Assembly: GCF_002000485.1 (NCBI RefSeq)
Contig: NZ_MLAJ01000006.1
Coordinates: forward strand, 49,087 to 113,086
Direction: 5' to 3'
Source of the DNA: Rodentibacter ratti
GTDB lineage: Bacteria; Pseudomonadota; Gammaproteobacteria; Enterobacterales; Pasteurellaceae
DNA: 64,000 bases
Shown: piece by piece, positions 9,633-19,386 of the stretch
Layout of the letters: each line of letters begins with the position of its first letter
How positions within the stretch are numbered: the stretch's first letter is position 1
Program-made: the position numbers and the translations under genes
The notes under the pieces: generated by a model
The model's input: only the letters and a program-made list of their open reading frames with translations
Told to the model about the DNA's origin: nothing
The model's database searches: none

Positions 9633-9653
9633 TTGGTTCTAAAACAGGTACAA
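9633..9653. promoter_or_regulatory. Operator-like palindrome O1 in the divergent XRE intergenic region
   Basis: This 21-base imperfect palindrome has TTG and CAA ends and a CTAAAAcAGG core. It is nearly the same as O2 at 9661-9681, with centres 28 bases apart. Placement between divergent genes beside a small HTH regulator suggests autoregulation. Confidence 0.6.
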
Positions 9654-9660
9654 GTATATA

Positions 9661-9681
9661 TTGCTCCTAAAATAGGTGCAA
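9661..9681. promoter_or_regulatory. Operator-like palindrome O2, touching the XRE start codon
   Basis: A better palindrome than O1: TTGC and CCTA on the left mirror TAGG and GCAA on the right about an AAA centre. Its last base is the A of the ATG at 9681. A TATATT hexamer (9657-9662) lies at its left edge. Confidence 0.65.
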
Positions 9682-9932
9682 TGGGAAATTTAAGATTATC
9701 TGTTCATTCTGATGAACATAGCTGGTTAAGGGAACTTTTCCTTAATCGGCGAAATGAATTAGGTTTAACTCAGCGCGCATTGGGAGAACGATTGGGCGTT
9801 GTACATTCCTTTATTGGAAAGGTGGAAACTGGCGACCGAAGGTTAGATATTTTTGAATTTATTGAATATAGTAAGGGGCTAGAACTTGATCCCATAATGA
9901 TTTTGAAAGAAATTGAAAAACGGTTTGGGTGA
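9681..9932 (+). CDS. XRE-family HTH transcriptional regulator (small)
   Basis: About 83 aa from the ATG at 9681 (MGNLRLSVHSDEH). The longer reading from a TTG at 9633 would translate straight through both operator palindromes and is unlikely. The helix-turn-helix is in LTQRALGERLGVVHSFIGKVETGDRRLD, a Cro/C1-type fold with the canonical E-x-G-x-R turn. There is little room for a leader, so a leaderless or very short-leader mRNA is possible. It probably represses itself and the divergent membrane-protein gene. The last residues (EKRFG) end cleanly at 9932. Confidence 0.8.
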   Translation: MGNLRLSVHSDEHSWLRELFLNRRNELGLTQRALGERLGVVHSFIGKVETGDRRLDIFEFIEYSKGLELDPIMILKEIEKRFG

Positions 9933-9945
9933 CACACTTTAAAAG

Positions 9946-9979
9946 ATAAAAAAACCGCTATTCATAACAAATAGCGGTG
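9946..9979 (-). terminator. Terminator on the minus strand downstream of dxs
   Basis: ACCGCTATT (9954-9962) pairs with AATAGCGGT (9970-9978) around CATAACA. On the minus strand the hairpin is followed by seven T's. It lies 130 bases beyond the dxs stop, with a second terminator and a CRP site between. Confidence 0.85.
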
Positions 9980-10003
9980 GAGGTCTTAAAATAAAATAAC
10001 CAT

Positions 10004-10026
10004 TTAAAAAACTGCAAATATGCAGT
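10004..10026 (-). terminator. First of two minus-strand terminators after dxs
   Basis: On the minus strand ACTGCA and TGCAGT form a six-base stem with a TATT loop, followed by six T's. The short stem makes it a weaker terminator than the one at 9954-9978. Confidence 0.6.
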
Positions 10027-10054
10027 GCACTAGCAATTTATCAGACTATTGTTT

Positions 10055-10070
10055 TGTGAGTTAGTTCACA
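10055..10070. promoter_or_regulatory. Perfect CRP-type site between dxs and tandem terminators
   Basis: TGTGAGTTAGTTCACA matches the TGTGA-N6-TCACA consensus at all ten defined positions. It is not upstream of any recognised coding gene in either direction. See the candidate small RNA finding at this locus. Confidence 0.6.
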
Positions 10071-10107
10071 TTTTTTTCAAAAAAATGACTAAAAATTTCA
10101 TCAGTAC

Positions 10108-11961
10108 CTAGTTTTTTGTAAAGGCAAGGATTTGCGCCTCAATTCCTTCCGCATCTAACTGCAATTCATGTAACATTTCTTGTTGTGAACCTTGCGGAAT
10201 GAAGTAATCAGGCAAACCGAGTTGTAAAAGAGCGGTCGGTTTTGCCGATAAATTTAATACTTCCGCTACCGCCGAGCCTGCCCCACCTTGAATCGCATTT
10301 TCTTCCAACGTCACTAAATAATCGTGAGTTTGTGCAAGGATATTGATCATTTCCCTATCAATCGGTTTCACAAAACGCATATCTACCACTGTCGCATTTA
10401 ATTTTTCTGCCGCTTCGAGGGCTGCAGGTAGCAATGTACCGAAATTTAGAATCGCAATTTTTTGCCCTTCTCGAACCAAACGGGCTTTACCGATAGGCTG
10501 TACTTCCAGAGGCGTTAATTCTACACCTAAAGCATTACCGCGTGGATAACGCACTGCAGCCGGTTTACCGCATTTATATCCGGTATAAAGCATTTGGCGG
10601 CATTCGTTTTCATCACTTGGTGTCATAATAATCATATTAGGAATGCAACGCATAAAACTTAAATCAAATGCACCTTGGTGGGTTTGCCCATCAGCCCCCA
10701 CGATACCGGCACGATCGATAGCAAATAAAACCGGAAGATTTTGAATAGCCACATCATGAATTAACTGATCGTAAGCACGTTGTAAAAATGTTGAATAAAT
10801 GGCAACAACCGGTTTATAGCCGCCAATAGCTAAACCGGCGGCGAAAGTGACGGAATGTTGTTCTGCAATGGCAACATCAAAATATTGTTCCGGGAAGCGT
10901 TGGGAAAACTCAACCATCCCTGAACCTTCTCGCATTGCCGGTGTGATGCCAATAATTTTAGGATCATTTTCCGCCATTTCACAAAGCCAATCACCGAAAA
11001 TTTTGGAATAAGTCGGTTTTGCGTTTGATTTTGGCAATTCACCACAAGCCGGATCGAATTTCGGTACGCCGTGAAAACCAATCGGGTCTTTCTCTGCCGG
11101 GGCATAGCCTTTGCCTTTTTTCGTTTTAATATGCAACAGTTGTGGCCCTTTTAAATTGCGCATATTGCTTAAAGTGGCGACTAATTCATCAATATTATGA
11201 CCATCTAGCGGGCCAATATAGTTAAAACCAAGTTCTTCAAATAACGTACTTTCCGGTGAGAACATAACACCTTTCATATGTTCTTCGGTTTTTTTCATAA
11301 AATTCTTCACACTTGGTACTTTATCTAGAATTTTTTTACTGCCATCCCTTACCGTAGAGTAAAAAGAACCTGAGAAAATACGCGCTAAGTGATTATTGAG
11401 TGCGCCCACATTTTCTGAGATTGACATCTCATTGTCATTTAAAATAACCAACATATCTGTGTGTAACGCGCCTGCATGATTTAACGCCTCAAATGCCATA
11501 CCTGCTGTGATTGCGCCATCACCAATAACACACACGGTTTTACGTCCCGCATTTTCTCGTTCTGCGGCTAAGGCGATACCCAATCCTGCACTAATAGAAG
11601 TGGAGGAGTGTCCAACACTCAGCACATCAAATTCACTCTCCTCACGCCAAGGGAAAGGGTGAATACCATCTTTTTGACGAATTGTGGACATCTGATCACG
11701 GCGACCGGTGAGAATTTTATGCGGATAAGCCTGATGCCCTACATCCCAAATGAGTTGATCGAATGGCGTTTTATACACATAATGCAATGCGACAGTAAGT
11801 TCTACCGTACCTAGCCCCGAAGCTAAATGACCGCTGCTCTGACTAACTGATTCCAAAAGGTAGCTACGTAATTCATGGCAAAGCTGTGGTAATTGGTTTT
11901 TGTTTAAAAGACGTAGATCTTCCGGTGAATTAATGAGGGATAAAAGAGGGTAGTTGTTCAT
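10108..11961 (-). CDS. dxs: 1-deoxy-D-xylulose-5-phosphate synthase
   Basis: About 617 aa from the ATG at 11961 ([19 protein letters not shown]). An in-frame TTG five codons earlier is the alternative. It is a thiamine-diphosphate enzyme condensing pyruvate and glyceraldehyde 3-phosphate, the first step of the MEP isoprenoid pathway. Visible motifs are the TPP-binding [18 protein letters not shown] near residue 151, the catalytic [13 protein letters not shown], and [15 protein letters not shown] in the transketolase pyrimidine domain. It lies downstream of ispA and xseB on the same strand, the usual xseB-ispA-dxs order, which supplies and extends isoprenyl diphosphates. Confidence 0.96.
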   Translation of the reverse strand: MNNYPLLSLINSPEDLRLLNKNQLPQLCHELRSYLLESVSQSSGHLASGLGTVELTVALHYVYKTPFDQLIWDVGHQAYPHKILTGRRDQMSTIRQKDGIHPFPWREESEFDVLSVGHSSTSISAGLGIALAAERENAGRKTVCVIGDGAITAGMAFEALNHAGALHTDMLVILNDNEMSISENVGALNNHLARIFSGSFYSTVRDGSKKILDKVPSVKNFMKKTEEHMKGVMFSPESTLFEELGFNYIGPLDGHNIDELVATLSNMRNLKGPQLLHIKTKKGKGYAPAEKDPIGFHGVPKFDPACGELPKSNAKPTYSKIFGDWLCEMAENDPKIIGITPAMREGSGMVEFSQRFPEQYFDVAIAEQHSVTFAAGLAIGGYKPVVAIYSTFLQRAYDQLIHDVAIQNLPVLFAIDRAGIVGADGQTHQGAFDLSFMRCIPNMIIMTPSDENECRQMLYTGYKCGKPAAVRYPRGNALGVELTPLEVQPIGKARLVREGQKIAILNFGTLLPAALEAAEKLNATVVDMRFVKPIDREMINILAQTHDYLVTLEENAIQGGAGSAVAEVLNLSAKPTALLQLGLPDYFIPQGSQQEMLHELQLDAEGIEAQILAFTKN

Positions 11962-12028
11962 GTTAGTTATTCCCAAAAATTTGTGATTATTAACCGCACT
12001 TTTTGTTTAATTTGTGACGCGGTATCAA

Positions 12029-12919
12029 TTAACTCTTTCTTGTAATAATAAATTTAGCTAAAGCACGAAGTGCGGTGGTATCAAAGGGGATTTTATCCAA
12101 TTCGGACAGCGCGGTTAAATATAAATCTTGTGCCTTTTGCTTTGCGCCCTCTAATCCGAGAAGTTTCGGATAAGTATTTTTACCCAAAGTTAAATCCGAA
12201 CCGACTGGTTTTCCAATTTCTTCACTATTACCCTCAATATCTAAAATATCATCCTGAACTTGAAAGGCGAGTCCAATGGCTTCAGCATAATGCGTTAAGG
12301 ACTGTTCTAGTGCTCTATCTGCAAAATGGGGGGAACAAATAAATCCCAGTTTTAAAGCGGCGGTGAGTAATGCACCGGTTTTATTGCGGTGAATGATTTC
12401 TAATTCCTCAAGGCTGATTTGTTTATTTTCGGAAATCAGATCCAAACTTTGCCCCAAACACATACCCTGTACACCGGAAGCTTGGGCTAAAATCTGAATC
12501 AATGCCAGTTTTTGTTCCGCTGAAAGGTGAGGAGTTTGAGTGAGAATATCAAAAGCGAAAGTTTGTAGTGCATCACCGGCTAAAATTGCCGTGGCTTCAT
12601 CAAAAGCAATATGACAGGTGGGATGTCCCCGGCGTAAATCGTCATTATCCATTGCCGGTAAATCATCGTGAATTAAGGAATAAGCGTGTATGGCTTCAAT
12701 GGCAGCAGCAGCATAATCTAAAGATTGTTCATTTGCTCCGAGCATTTTCCCTGTTGCATAAACTAAAAAAGGACGAACCCTTTTTCCGCCCAACAACAAA
12801 CCATATTTCATCGCATCACGTAATGGTGCTCCCTGGTTTTTAATATTATCAAACCGCGTCTCTAAAAATAAATTAATCCGTTGTTGAACATCTGTAGATT
12901 GTTGTAAAAATTGATTCAT
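12029..12919 (-). CDS. ispA: Farnesyl diphosphate synthase (geranyltranstransferase)
   Basis: About 296 aa from the ATG at 12919 (MNQFLQQSTDVQQR), preceded by GGAAGCGAG. The ATG at 12943 would overlap xseB more and lacks a good ribosome site. It condenses isopentenyl and allylic diphosphates to farnesyl diphosphate. The two aspartate-rich motifs are seen: DDLPAMDND near residue 83 and DDILDIEGN near residue 223, both chelating Mg-diphosphate. The gene follows xseB almost directly and precedes dxs by 67 bases. Confidence 0.95.
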   Translation of the reverse strand: MNQFLQQSTDVQQRINLFLETRFDNIKNQGAPLRDAMKYGLLLGGKRVRPFLVYATGKMLGANEQSLDYAAAAIEAIHAYSLIHDDLPAMDNDDLRRGHPTCHIAFDEATAILAGDALQTFAFDILTQTPHLSAEQKLALIQILAQASGVQGMCLGQSLDLISENKQISLEELEIIHRNKTGALLTAALKLGFICSPHFADRALEQSLTHYAEAIGLAFQVQDDILDIEGNSEEIGKPVGSDLTLGKNTYPKLLGLEGAKQKAQDLYLTALSELDKIPFDTTALRALAKFIITRKS

Positions 12920-12920
12920 T

Positions 12921-13160
12921 TTACTCGCTTCCTTGATAATCACTCAGCGGTGCATCTTCACTTTTTTGCAAAAGAATTTGAATACGCTGCTCCGCTTGCT
13001 GTAAACGTTCTTGACCTAACTGTGCCAATTTTATTCCCTGTTCAAATTCTTTTAGCGCCTCTTCTAAAGGCAATTCGCCACTTTCTAAACGAGAAACAAT
13101 GGTTTCCAGTTGCATCAATGTGGTTTCAAAATCTTGTGATGTTACCGCTTTGCGAGCCAT
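12921..13160 (-). CDS. xseB: Exodeoxyribonuclease VII small subunit
   Basis: A 79-aa helical subunit, the standard length. The conserved core [43 protein letters not shown] is recognised directly. It associates with XseA to degrade single-stranded DNA. The stop lies one base before the chosen ispA start, so the two are translationally close. xseA is not in the window. Confidence 0.93.
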   Translation of the reverse strand: MARKAVTSQDFETTLMQLETIVSRLESGELPLEEALKEFEQGIKLAQLGQERLQQAEQRIQILLQKSEDAPLSDYQGSE

Positions 13161-13330
13161 TATTTAGTGTTCCTTTTTATGGAAAATATGCAACATTGTA
13201 CTTTATTTTATCGGATGTTAAAGTTTTATTTCAAAAACACCGATGGGAAAACTTGCACTTGATTTTGCTTTGTGGACTTTTCCCTTGCTTTGCGTAAAAT
13301 ATCCGGCATTTTTTATCAAATTCTATTCTT

Positions 13331-14782
13331 ATGAAATTTATTATTAAACTTTTCCCTGAAATTATGATTAAAAGCGAAACCGTGCGTAAACGTTTCGCTA
13401 AAATTCTCACCAGTAATATACGCAATATTTTGCAAAAATATGACGAAGAAACCGCGGTTGTTCGCCATTGGGATTACATTGAAGTGCGGTCAAAAAATGA
13501 AAAAAATCGTGAAGAATTAATCGCATTATTGCAACGTATTCCGGGTATTCATCATTTCTTAGAAGTAGAGGAAAAATCTTTCACAGATTTACACCACATT
13601 TTTGAACTCACTCTTGCCGATGTCAAAGAACAACTTCAAAACAAAACCTTTTGTATTCGGGTAAAACGTAAAGGTAGGCATAAATTCAGCTCCATTGAAG
13701 CGGAGCGTTATATTGGCGGTGGTTTAAACCAACATATTGAAAGTGCAAAAGTGCGATTAAAAAATCCTGATGTAACCGTACGGATTGATATTGAAGATGA
13801 CAAAATGATGTTGGTTAAAGCACGTCACGCCGCTATCGGAGGTTATCCTATTGGCACGCAAGAGGATGTGCTATCTTTGATTTCCGGGGGATTTGATTCA
13901 GGTGTGTCGAGTTATATGTTGGTTCGCCGAGGTTCACGGGTGCATTATTGTTTCTTCAATCTTGGCGGGGCGGCACATGAAATTGGCGTAAAACAAATGG
14001 CTTATCATATTTGGCAACGTTATAGTTCATCCCACAAAGTCCGCTTTATTGCGATTAATTTTGAAGGGGTAGTCGGCGAAATTTTAGAGAAAGTCGATAA
14101 CGGTCAAATGGGCGTTGTCTTAAAACGAATGATGGTACGGGCAGCAAGTAAAGTGGCGGCACGTTTTAATATTGAAGCGATTGTAACCGGCGAGGCGTTG
14201 GGACAAGTATCCAGTCAAACCTTAACTAACTTACGCTTAATTGATGAAGCCGCAGATGCCTTGGTATTACGTCCTTTAATCACTCATGATAAAGAACAAA
14301 TTATTGCTATGGCGAAAGAAATTGGGACTGATGATATTGCAAAATCAATGCCTGAGTTCTGTGGTGTGATCTCGAAAAATCCAACTATCAAAGCGGTACG
14401 TGAGAAAATTCTTGCGGAAGAAAGCCATTTTAATTTTTCTATTTTAGAAAGTGCGGTAGAAAATGCGCAATATTTAGATATTCGTCAAATTGCAGAAGAA
14501 ACGGAAAAAGAAGTAGTAGAAGTTGATACGGCTTCAGAGCTAAATGAAAACGATGTCATTTTAGATATTCGTAGCCCGGAAGAAACCGATGAAAAACCCT
14601 TTAAATCGGATCACCACGAAGTTATACAAATGCCGTTTTATAAGCTTTCATCACAATTTAGCTCACTGGATCAAAGCAAAAACTATATGTTGTATTGCGA
14701 ACGTGGTGTGATGAGTAAATTGCAAGCCTTGTATTTAAAAGAAAACGGTTTCACTAATGTTTATGTGTTTGTGAGAAAATAA
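13331..14782 (+). CDS. thiI: tRNA 4-thiouridine synthase / sulfurtransferase with rhodanese domain
   Basis: A 483-aa enzyme that makes 4-thiouridine at tRNA position 8 and supplies sulfur for the thiamin thiazole. Domains in order: ferredoxin-like and THUMP (about 1-165), a PP-loop pyrophosphatase with [12 protein letters not shown] near residue 183, and a C-terminal rhodanese (about 400-483). The rhodanese cysteine is in [11 protein letters not shown]. The partner cysteine is in [11 protein letters not shown]. It is divergent from the xseB-ispA-dxs operon. A loose USS-derived inverted repeat (14794-14823) follows. Confidence 0.95.
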   Translation: MKFIIKLFPEIMIKSETVRKRFAKILTSNIRNILQKYDEETAVVRHWDYIEVRSKNEKNREELIALLQRIPGIHHFLEVEEKSFTDLHHIFELTLADVKEQLQNKTFCIRVKRKGRHKFSSIEAERYIGGGLNQHIESAKVRLKNPDVTVRIDIEDDKMMLVKARHAAIGGYPIGTQEDVLSLISGGFDSGVSSYMLVRRGSRVHYCFFNLGGAAHEIGVKQMAYHIWQRYSSSHKVRFIAINFEGVVGEILEKVDNGQMGVVLKRMMVRAASKVAARFNIEAIVTGEALGQVSSQTLTNLRLIDEAADALVLRPLITHDKEQIIAMAKEIGTDDIAKSMPEFCGVISKNPTIKAVREKILAEESHFNFSILESAVENAQYLDIRQIAEETEKEVVEVDTASELNENDVILDIRSPEETDEKPFKSDHHEVIQMPFYKLSSQFSSLDQSKNYMLYCERGVMSKLQALYLKENGFTNVYVFVRK

Positions 14783-14827
14783 CCTCAATATTGACCGCAC
14801 TTTTATGCTTTAATTGTGCGGCTAAAA

Positions 14828-15763
14828 CTAATTCAACTCTTCTAACATTTCATCAATAGCTTTTGCTAATAAAGTGCGGTCATGGCGGTAACTGACATCA
14901 TCCGCATTTAAGCGCTTTTCGAGTATTTTTACCGAAGAAATGCTTGAAATATCAACCGCACTTTTTCCCCGTATTGGAGTGATAACACCATCAAGAATAT
15001 CTGTGCCGACAGTATGGTGAATCCAATGGATACGCTCAGTTAAAGAAAGGGTAGCGGCAGTACCTAATTCAATGCCTAAATTATCAATAAAAATTTTTTT
15101 CGCCGTACTTGTGCGAATTGCGCTGCCAATATCAGATAAAAGCAAAGGAGGCATAATACTGGTTAAGAAACTTCCCGGTCCGAATAAAATAACATCAGCC
15201 TGCTCAATTGCTTGGATGGCTTCCGGTGTTGCCTGAACCAGCGGAATAAGAAATAATGATTGCGGTGTTTCGGTTAAATTATCAATGCTTACTTCTCCCA
15301 CAATACTGGAGCCGGCTCCAAGGCTTGCTGCGAGGTGGACGGGGCTTTCTGACATCGGAATTAAATAGGATTTAACCCGTAATAAATCCCGAATCAAATT
15401 AACGCCGTCTAGCGGGCGAACGTGCATATCTTCAAGGGCTTTTAGCATTAAATTACCCAAATTATGTCCGCCAAGTTCGCCTGTACCGCTAAAACGATAT
15501 TCAAATAGGGCGGAAGCAGTACTAGGTTCAGTAATGATTTGGTTTAAACAATTTCGTAAATCCCCCCAAGCAATCCCACCTTGCTGCAAACGAATGCGAC
15601 CGGTAGAACCGCCGTTATCCGTGGTAGTAACAATGCCGGTAAGGCGTTCTTTCATAAAACTTAAAGCAGACATTACCCGCCCTAAACCATGTCCGCCGCC
15701 AATCGCAACAACACGTTGATCATTTAAGTATTTATACTGACCCAGTGGGGTAAAGTCTGACAT
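14828..15763 (-). CDS. YvcK/CofD-like protein (gluconeogenesis factor family)
   Basis: A 311-aa protein of the 2-phospho-L-lactate transferase-like fold. The N-terminal glycine-rich nucleotide-binding segment is VVAIGGGHGLGRVMSAL, followed by TTTDNGGSTGRIR and LGNLMLKALEDM. Homologues (YvcK in Bacillus, YbhK in E. coli) affect cell-wall synthesis and growth on gluconeogenic carbon, with UDP-sugar binding in some. It is divergent from moaA and its riboswitch. In E. coli ybhK also lies beside moaA, so the arrangement is conserved. Confidence 0.88.
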   Translation of the reverse strand: MSDFTPLGQYKYLNDQRVVAIGGGHGLGRVMSALSFMKERLTGIVTTTDNGGSTGRIRLQQGGIAWGDLRNCLNQIITEPSTASALFEYRFSGTGELGGHNLGNLMLKALEDMHVRPLDGVNLIRDLLRVKSYLIPMSESPVHLAASLGAGSSIVGEVSIDNLTETPQSLFLIPLVQATPEAIQAIEQADVILFGPGSFLTSIMPPLLLSDIGSAIRTSTAKKIFIDNLGIELGTAATLSLTERIHWIHHTVGTDILDGVITPIRGKSAVDISSISSVKILEKRLNADDVSYRHDRTLLAKAIDEMLEELN

Positions 15764-15869
15764 AAAATTTTTCTACCTAAAATTAATTAATATATCAATC
15801 ATTATATATTTATTTATATAAAAAATTTAAAAGAATTTACTGAATTTATCATGAAGTTTACATAATTCA

Positions 15870-15899
15870 TTGCGTTTTTTAGCAAGAATCTTTTAAAAT
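15870..15899 (+). promoter_or_regulatory. Candidate promoter for the moa operon
   Basis: TTGCGT (15870-15875) and TAAAAT (15894-15899) are separated by 18 bases. Transcription would start near 15906, just ahead of the riboswitch. Confidence 0.5.
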
Positions 15900-15920
15900 G
15901 CCAAAATATTCTATCGCATA

Positions 15921-16036
15921 ACTCCGAGCTTGTTTAGTCTAAGTTCTCAACCGAATATGACGGCAATGCCAATAACGATGTTTGTTATTCAGGGATACGT
16001 TGGAAACGGCTTATCCTCTCCATTTTAGAAAGGTGT
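15921..16036 (+). ncRNA. Molybdenum cofactor (Moco) riboswitch upstream of moaA
   Basis: The 5' leader of moaA contains blocks resembling the Moco RNA of E. coli moaA as recalled: CTCCGAGC near 15922, GACGGCAATGCC near 15959-15970, and a 3' block TATCCTCTCC then AGAAAGGTG just before the start codon at 16040. The final block includes the ribosome-binding site, consistent with translational control by sequestering it. Ligand binding (Moco or tungsten cofactor) and repression of moaACDE are family knowledge. The fold was not computed. Confidence 0.75.
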
Positions 16037-16039
16037 CTC

Positions 16040-17053
16040 ATGCAATCAATTCCTATAAAAAACGTGGAGGCGTCACGTTTAGTCGATGCATTCCAGCGTA
16101 CTTACTATTATTTACGGCTGTCAATTACTGATCAATGTAATTTCCGTTGCAACTATTGCTTACCAGACGGCTACCAACCGGAAACGGATAAACCCAGTTT
16201 TCTCACTTTAAGTGAAATTACCCGTGTCGCACAGGCTTTTGCCAATATGGGGACGAAAAAGATTCGTTTAACCGGCGGTGAACCAACGTTGCGTAAAGAT
16301 TTTCTTGCGATAGCTGAAAATATTGCCCAAATCAAAGGTATCAATCAAGTGGCTTTAACCACAAACGGCTACCGTATGTTAAAAGATGTGGAGGCTTGGA
16401 AACGTGCCGGCATTACCTCTATTAATGTGAGCGTAGATAGTCTCGACCCCAAAATGTTTCACCAAATTACGGGGATTAACAAATTTGAAGAGGTTATACG
16501 TGGAATTGAACGAGCATTTGAAGTGGGCTACGAGAAAATCAAAGTTAATTCGGTATTGATGAAAAATTTAAATGATATTGAATTTAATCAATTTCTTGAT
16601 TGGGTGAAACATCGTCCGATTCAAATGCGTTTTATCGAGTTGATGCAAACGGGAGAAATGGATAGCTTTTTCCATCGTTATCATCTTTCAGGACAAGTTC
16701 TTGCTGATAAATTAATCTCACTGGGTTGGAGTCAACAACAAAAAGCGCTAACAGATGGACCGGCAAAAGTTTTTAAACATACTGATTATAAGGGCGAAAT
16801 TGGTCTGATTATGCCTTATGAAAAAAACTTTTGTGCAAGCTGTAATCGTTTACGGGTTTCGTCAAAAGGCAAGCTACATCTTTGCTTATTTGGCGAAGAA
16901 GGGATTGAATTGCGTGATTTGTTGCAATCTGATGAGTATCAAGCACGTTTACAAGCTCGCATTTTTGCTGCTTTGCAAGGTAAACGTGAACATCATTATT
17001 TACACCAAGGTGATACTGGTATCCGTAACCATCTTGCCTCTATTGGTGGGTAA
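16040..17053 (+). CDS. moaA: GTP 3',8-cyclase MoaA
   Basis: A 337-aa radical SAM enzyme that converts GTP to 3',8-cyclo-GTP, the first step of molybdopterin synthesis. The SAM cluster motif CNFRCNYC is near residue 33. The C-terminal cluster cysteines are in [21 protein letters not shown]. The C-terminus has the conserved double-glycine end (ASIGG). It is first in moaACDE, downstream of the Moco riboswitch. The ribosome site AGAAAGGTG overlaps the riboswitch 3' end. Confidence 0.96.
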   Translation: MQSIPIKNVEASRLVDAFQRTYYYLRLSITDQCNFRCNYCLPDGYQPETDKPSFLTLSEITRVAQAFANMGTKKIRLTGGEPTLRKDFLAIAENIAQIKGINQVALTTNGYRMLKDVEAWKRAGITSINVSVDSLDPKMFHQITGINKFEEVIRGIERAFEVGYEKIKVNSVLMKNLNDIEFNQFLDWVKHRPIQMRFIELMQTGEMDSFFHRYHLSGQVLADKLISLGWSQQQKALTDGPAKVFKHTDYKGEIGLIMPYEKNFCASCNRLRVSSKGKLHLCLFGEEGIELRDLLQSDEYQARLQARIFAALQGKREHHYLHQGDTGIRNHLASIGG

Positions 17054-17094
17054 GATTCAAAACTTTTTCAAAATTAACCGCACTTTTTTAAATT

Positions 17095-17574
17095 ATGACA
17101 ACATTTACTCATATTAATAGTCAGGGCGAAGCCAATATGGTGGACGTATCTGAAAAAACAGATAGTGTACGCGAGGCACGAGCCGAAGCCTTAGTGACCA
17201 TGTCACAAGATACATTATCGATGATCTTAAATGGACAACATCATAAAGGCGATGTATTTGCTACCGCACGCATTGCGGGTATCCAAGCGGCGAAACGCAC
17301 TTGGGAACTGATTCCATTATGTCACCCATTGTTACTTTCAAAAGTGGAAGTCAGCTTAGAACCACTGATTGAAACGAACCAAGTTCGCATCGAATCCCTT
17401 TGCAAACTTACGGGAAAAACAGGGGTAGAAATGGAAGCCTTAACTGCAGCGAGTGTTGCAGCGCTGACCATTTATGATATGTGCAAAGCGGTGCAAAAAG
17501 ATATCGTGATTTCACAAGTTCGCCTACTTGAAAAGAGCGGTGGAAAATCAGGTCATTTTTTAGTGGAGAAGTAG
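17095..17574 (+). CDS. moaC: Cyclic pyranopterin monophosphate synthase accessory protein MoaC
   Basis: A 159-aa enzyme that rearranges 3',8-cyclo-GTP to cyclic pyranopterin monophosphate. Conserved segments visible: [36 protein letters not shown] with the active-site histidine, and [27 protein letters not shown] lies in the 41-base gap after moaA. MoaD follows directly (17575), giving near-overlap. Confidence 0.96.
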   Translation: MTTFTHINSQGEANMVDVSEKTDSVREARAEALVTMSQDTLSMILNGQHHKGDVFATARIAGIQAAKRTWELIPLCHPLLLSKVEVSLEPLIETNQVRIESLCKLTGKTGVEMEALTAASVAALTIYDMCKAVQKDIVISQVRLLEKSGGKSGHFLVEK

Positions 17575-17820
17575 ATGTTACACGTATTGTTTTTTGGTCA
17601 GACACGTGAAATTATCGGGCTAGATGAAACTAAAGTAGAAGGGGAGTTTTCTAGCGCAGAAGCCTTACGCCAACACCTTGCTCAACAAGGTGACAAATGG
17701 GCATTGGCGCTGGAAAAAGGAAAATTGCTTGTGGCAATTAATCAAACTTTAATGCCCCTTGAAAGTACGATTAAATCCGGTGATGAAATTGCTTTTTTCC
17801 CTCCGGTGACAGGAGGTTAA
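17575..17820 (+). CDS. moaD: Molybdopterin synthase sulfur-carrier subunit MoaD
   Basis: An 81-aa ubiquitin-like protein ending in the required Gly-Gly (FFPPVTGG), which is adenylated and thiocarboxylated before it hands sulfur to molybdopterin synthase. The start abuts the moaC stop and moaE begins one base after its own stop. Length and terminal motif are standard. Confidence 0.95.
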   Translation: MLHVLFFGQTREIIGLDETKVEGEFSSAEALRQHLAQQGDKWALALEKGKLLVAINQTLMPLESTIKSGDEIAFFPPVTGG

Positions 17821-17821
17821 T

Positions 17822-18274
17822 ATGAGCGATATTCATATTTCTGTGCAAGATGCAAAGTTTGATCAAAATGCTGTTTATCAGTGGCTTTCAGCACCGCATT
17901 CCGTTGGTGCAGTCGTTATTTTTGTGGGAAAAGTTCGTGATCTGAATTTAGGTGATGACGTGTCCAGCCTCTATTTGGAGCATTATCCGGCCATGACAGA
18001 AAAAGCGTTGCGGGAAATTGTATCTGAAGCCAAACAGCGTTGGGATATTCAGCGGGTTACAGTGATTCATCGTGTTGGGTTATTACATACCGGTGATGAA
18101 ATTGTATTAGTCGGTGTATCTTCATCCCATCGTGGTGAGGCTTATCAGGCGAATGAATTTATTATGGATTACCTTAAATCAAAAGCCCCATTTTGGAAAA
18201 AAGAACAGACTAACCAGGGAGAGCGTTGGATTGAAGCCCGGGACTCAGATAAAAAATCGTTAGAAAAATGGTAA
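17822..18274 (+). CDS. moaE: Molybdopterin synthase catalytic subunit MoaE
   Basis: A 150-aa subunit that, with MoaD, inserts the dithiolene sulfurs into cyclic pyranopterin monophosphate. Family segments: GAVVIFVGKVRD, LEHYPAMTEKAL, VGVSSSHRGEAYQANEFIMDYLKSKAPFWKKE, with the catalytic lysine near the end. It is last in the moa operon, followed by a terminator at 18282-18310. Confidence 0.95.
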   Translation: MSDIHISVQDAKFDQNAVYQWLSAPHSVGAVVIFVGKVRDLNLGDDVSSLYLEHYPAMTEKALREIVSEAKQRWDIQRVTVIHRVGLLHTGDEIVLVGVSSSHRGEAYQANEFIMDYLKSKAPFWKKEQTNQGERWIEARDSDKKSLEKW

Positions 18275-18280
18275 AACTAA

Positions 18281-18312
18281 AAAAGCTCGGGAATACCGAG
18301 CTTTGCATTTTA
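18281..18312 (+). terminator. Terminator of the moa operon
   Basis: AAAGCTCGG (18282-18290) and CCGAGCTTT (18296-18304) with a GAATA loop. It lies between moaE and the convergent ferritin gene and may serve both; the T-run is modest. Confidence 0.75.
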
Positions 18313-18317
18313 ATGAT

Positions 18318-18818
18318 TTAACTTTCCAAACCGGCAAGATTACCTAAATCTTTGTCGATTAAGAATAAGCCTTTACCATCTTCACCAAGAAGGTTAAGTT
18401 TATCTAGAATACCGCTAAAGAGTTTTTCTTCTTCGTGTTGTTCAGCCACATACCATTGTAAGAAATTGAATGCTGAATAGTCTTTTTCTTCAAAAGTACG
18501 ACCTACTAACTCATTGATTTTACTGGTAATCAATTTTTCGTGTTGGTAAGTAATTTCAATCACATCTTTTAATGATTTATACTCGTGAGGTGGAGCTTCA
18601 ATCGCAGAAATAACAGCTAACGCGCCGGTTTCATTCAAATAAGTGAATAATTTGCGCATATGTTGCATTTCTTCTGCAGCATGTGCAGATAGGAATTTTG
18701 TCGTACCTTCAAAACCTTGTTGTTCACACCAAGCACTCATCTGAAGATACAAATTAGATGAATAAAATTCTAAATTCATCTGATCATTTAATAGTTTTAC
18801 GACATTTGCTGATAACAT
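18318..18818 (-). CDS. Non-haem ferritin, second of a tandem pair
   Basis: A 166-aa ferritin subunit of the FtnA type. It would assemble into a 24-mer iron store. Ferroxidase residues are visible in the four-helix bundle: [39 protein letters not shown] and [17 protein letters not shown]. It is 18 bases downstream of a paralogue with about 60 percent identity by eye. H. influenzae also has two adjacent ferritin genes. Co-transcription is likely, and heteromeric shells are possible. Confidence 0.93.
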   Translation of the reverse strand: MLSANVVKLLNDQMNLEFYSSNLYLQMSAWCEQQGFEGTTKFLSAHAAEEMQHMRKLFTYLNETGALAVISAIEAPPHEYKSLKDVIEITYQHEKLITSKINELVGRTFEEKDYSAFNFLQWYVAEQHEEEKLFSGILDKLNLLGEDGKGLFLIDKDLGNLAGLES

Positions 18819-18836
18819 CTTATTTCTCCTATTATC

Positions 18837-19325
18837 CTATTCTAACGTTGCCAAATCACGATCAACGAAATATAAACCTCTACCGTCTTCACCGACCAAA
18901 TTAAATTTATCAATAATACTACTAAATAATTTTTCTTCTTCATGTTGCTCAGCAACATACCATTGTAAGAAATTAAAGGTAGAGTAGTCTTTATTTGCAA
19001 AAGTCACCTCAACTAATTCATTAATTTTTGAAGTAACAAGTTTTTCGTGTTCTAGGGTAATTTCAAATATTTCTTTTAATGATGTATAGTCATTTTTCGG
19101 CGCTTCGATTTTACCTAAAAGCGGCATACCGCTAGTTTCATTCACATACTGGAACAATTTATGCATATGTTCTAATTCTTCGTCTGCATGACGAAGTAAA
19201 AAAGCCGCAGCACCTTCATAACCATGTTTTGAACACCATGCACTCATTTGTAGATAAACATTAGAAGAATAAAATTCCAGATTAATTTGTTCATTCAGTT
19301 TATCTGTAATTGCTTGATTAAGCAT
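18837..19325 (-). CDS. ftnA: Non-haem ferritin, first of a tandem pair
   Basis: A 162-aa ferritin subunit with the same ferroxidase framework as its neighbour: [39 protein letters not shown] and [17 protein letters not shown]. The start ATG at 19325 follows AAGGAGCTAG. Two Fur-like sites lie upstream at about 19387 and 19453, suggesting iron-responsive transcription. The direction of that control is not evident. Confidence 0.93.
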   Translation of the reverse strand: MLNQAITDKLNEQINLEFYSSNVYLQMSAWCSKHGYEGAAAFLLRHADEELEHMHKLFQYVNETSGMPLLGKIEAPKNDYTSLKEIFEITLEHEKLVTSKINELVEVTFANKDYSTFNFLQWYVAEQHEEEKLFSSIIDKFNLVGEDGRGLYFVDRDLATLE

Positions 19326-19386
19326 AACTAGCTCCTTTTCACTTGATTGATGAAATAATGAATCTAGGACATTCTAGATAGATAAA

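Noticed and set aside
14794..14823. USS-like inverted repeat after thiI as a terminator
   Set aside because: CCGCAC/GTGCGG can pair, but neither strand has a T-run after it; left out as a feature.
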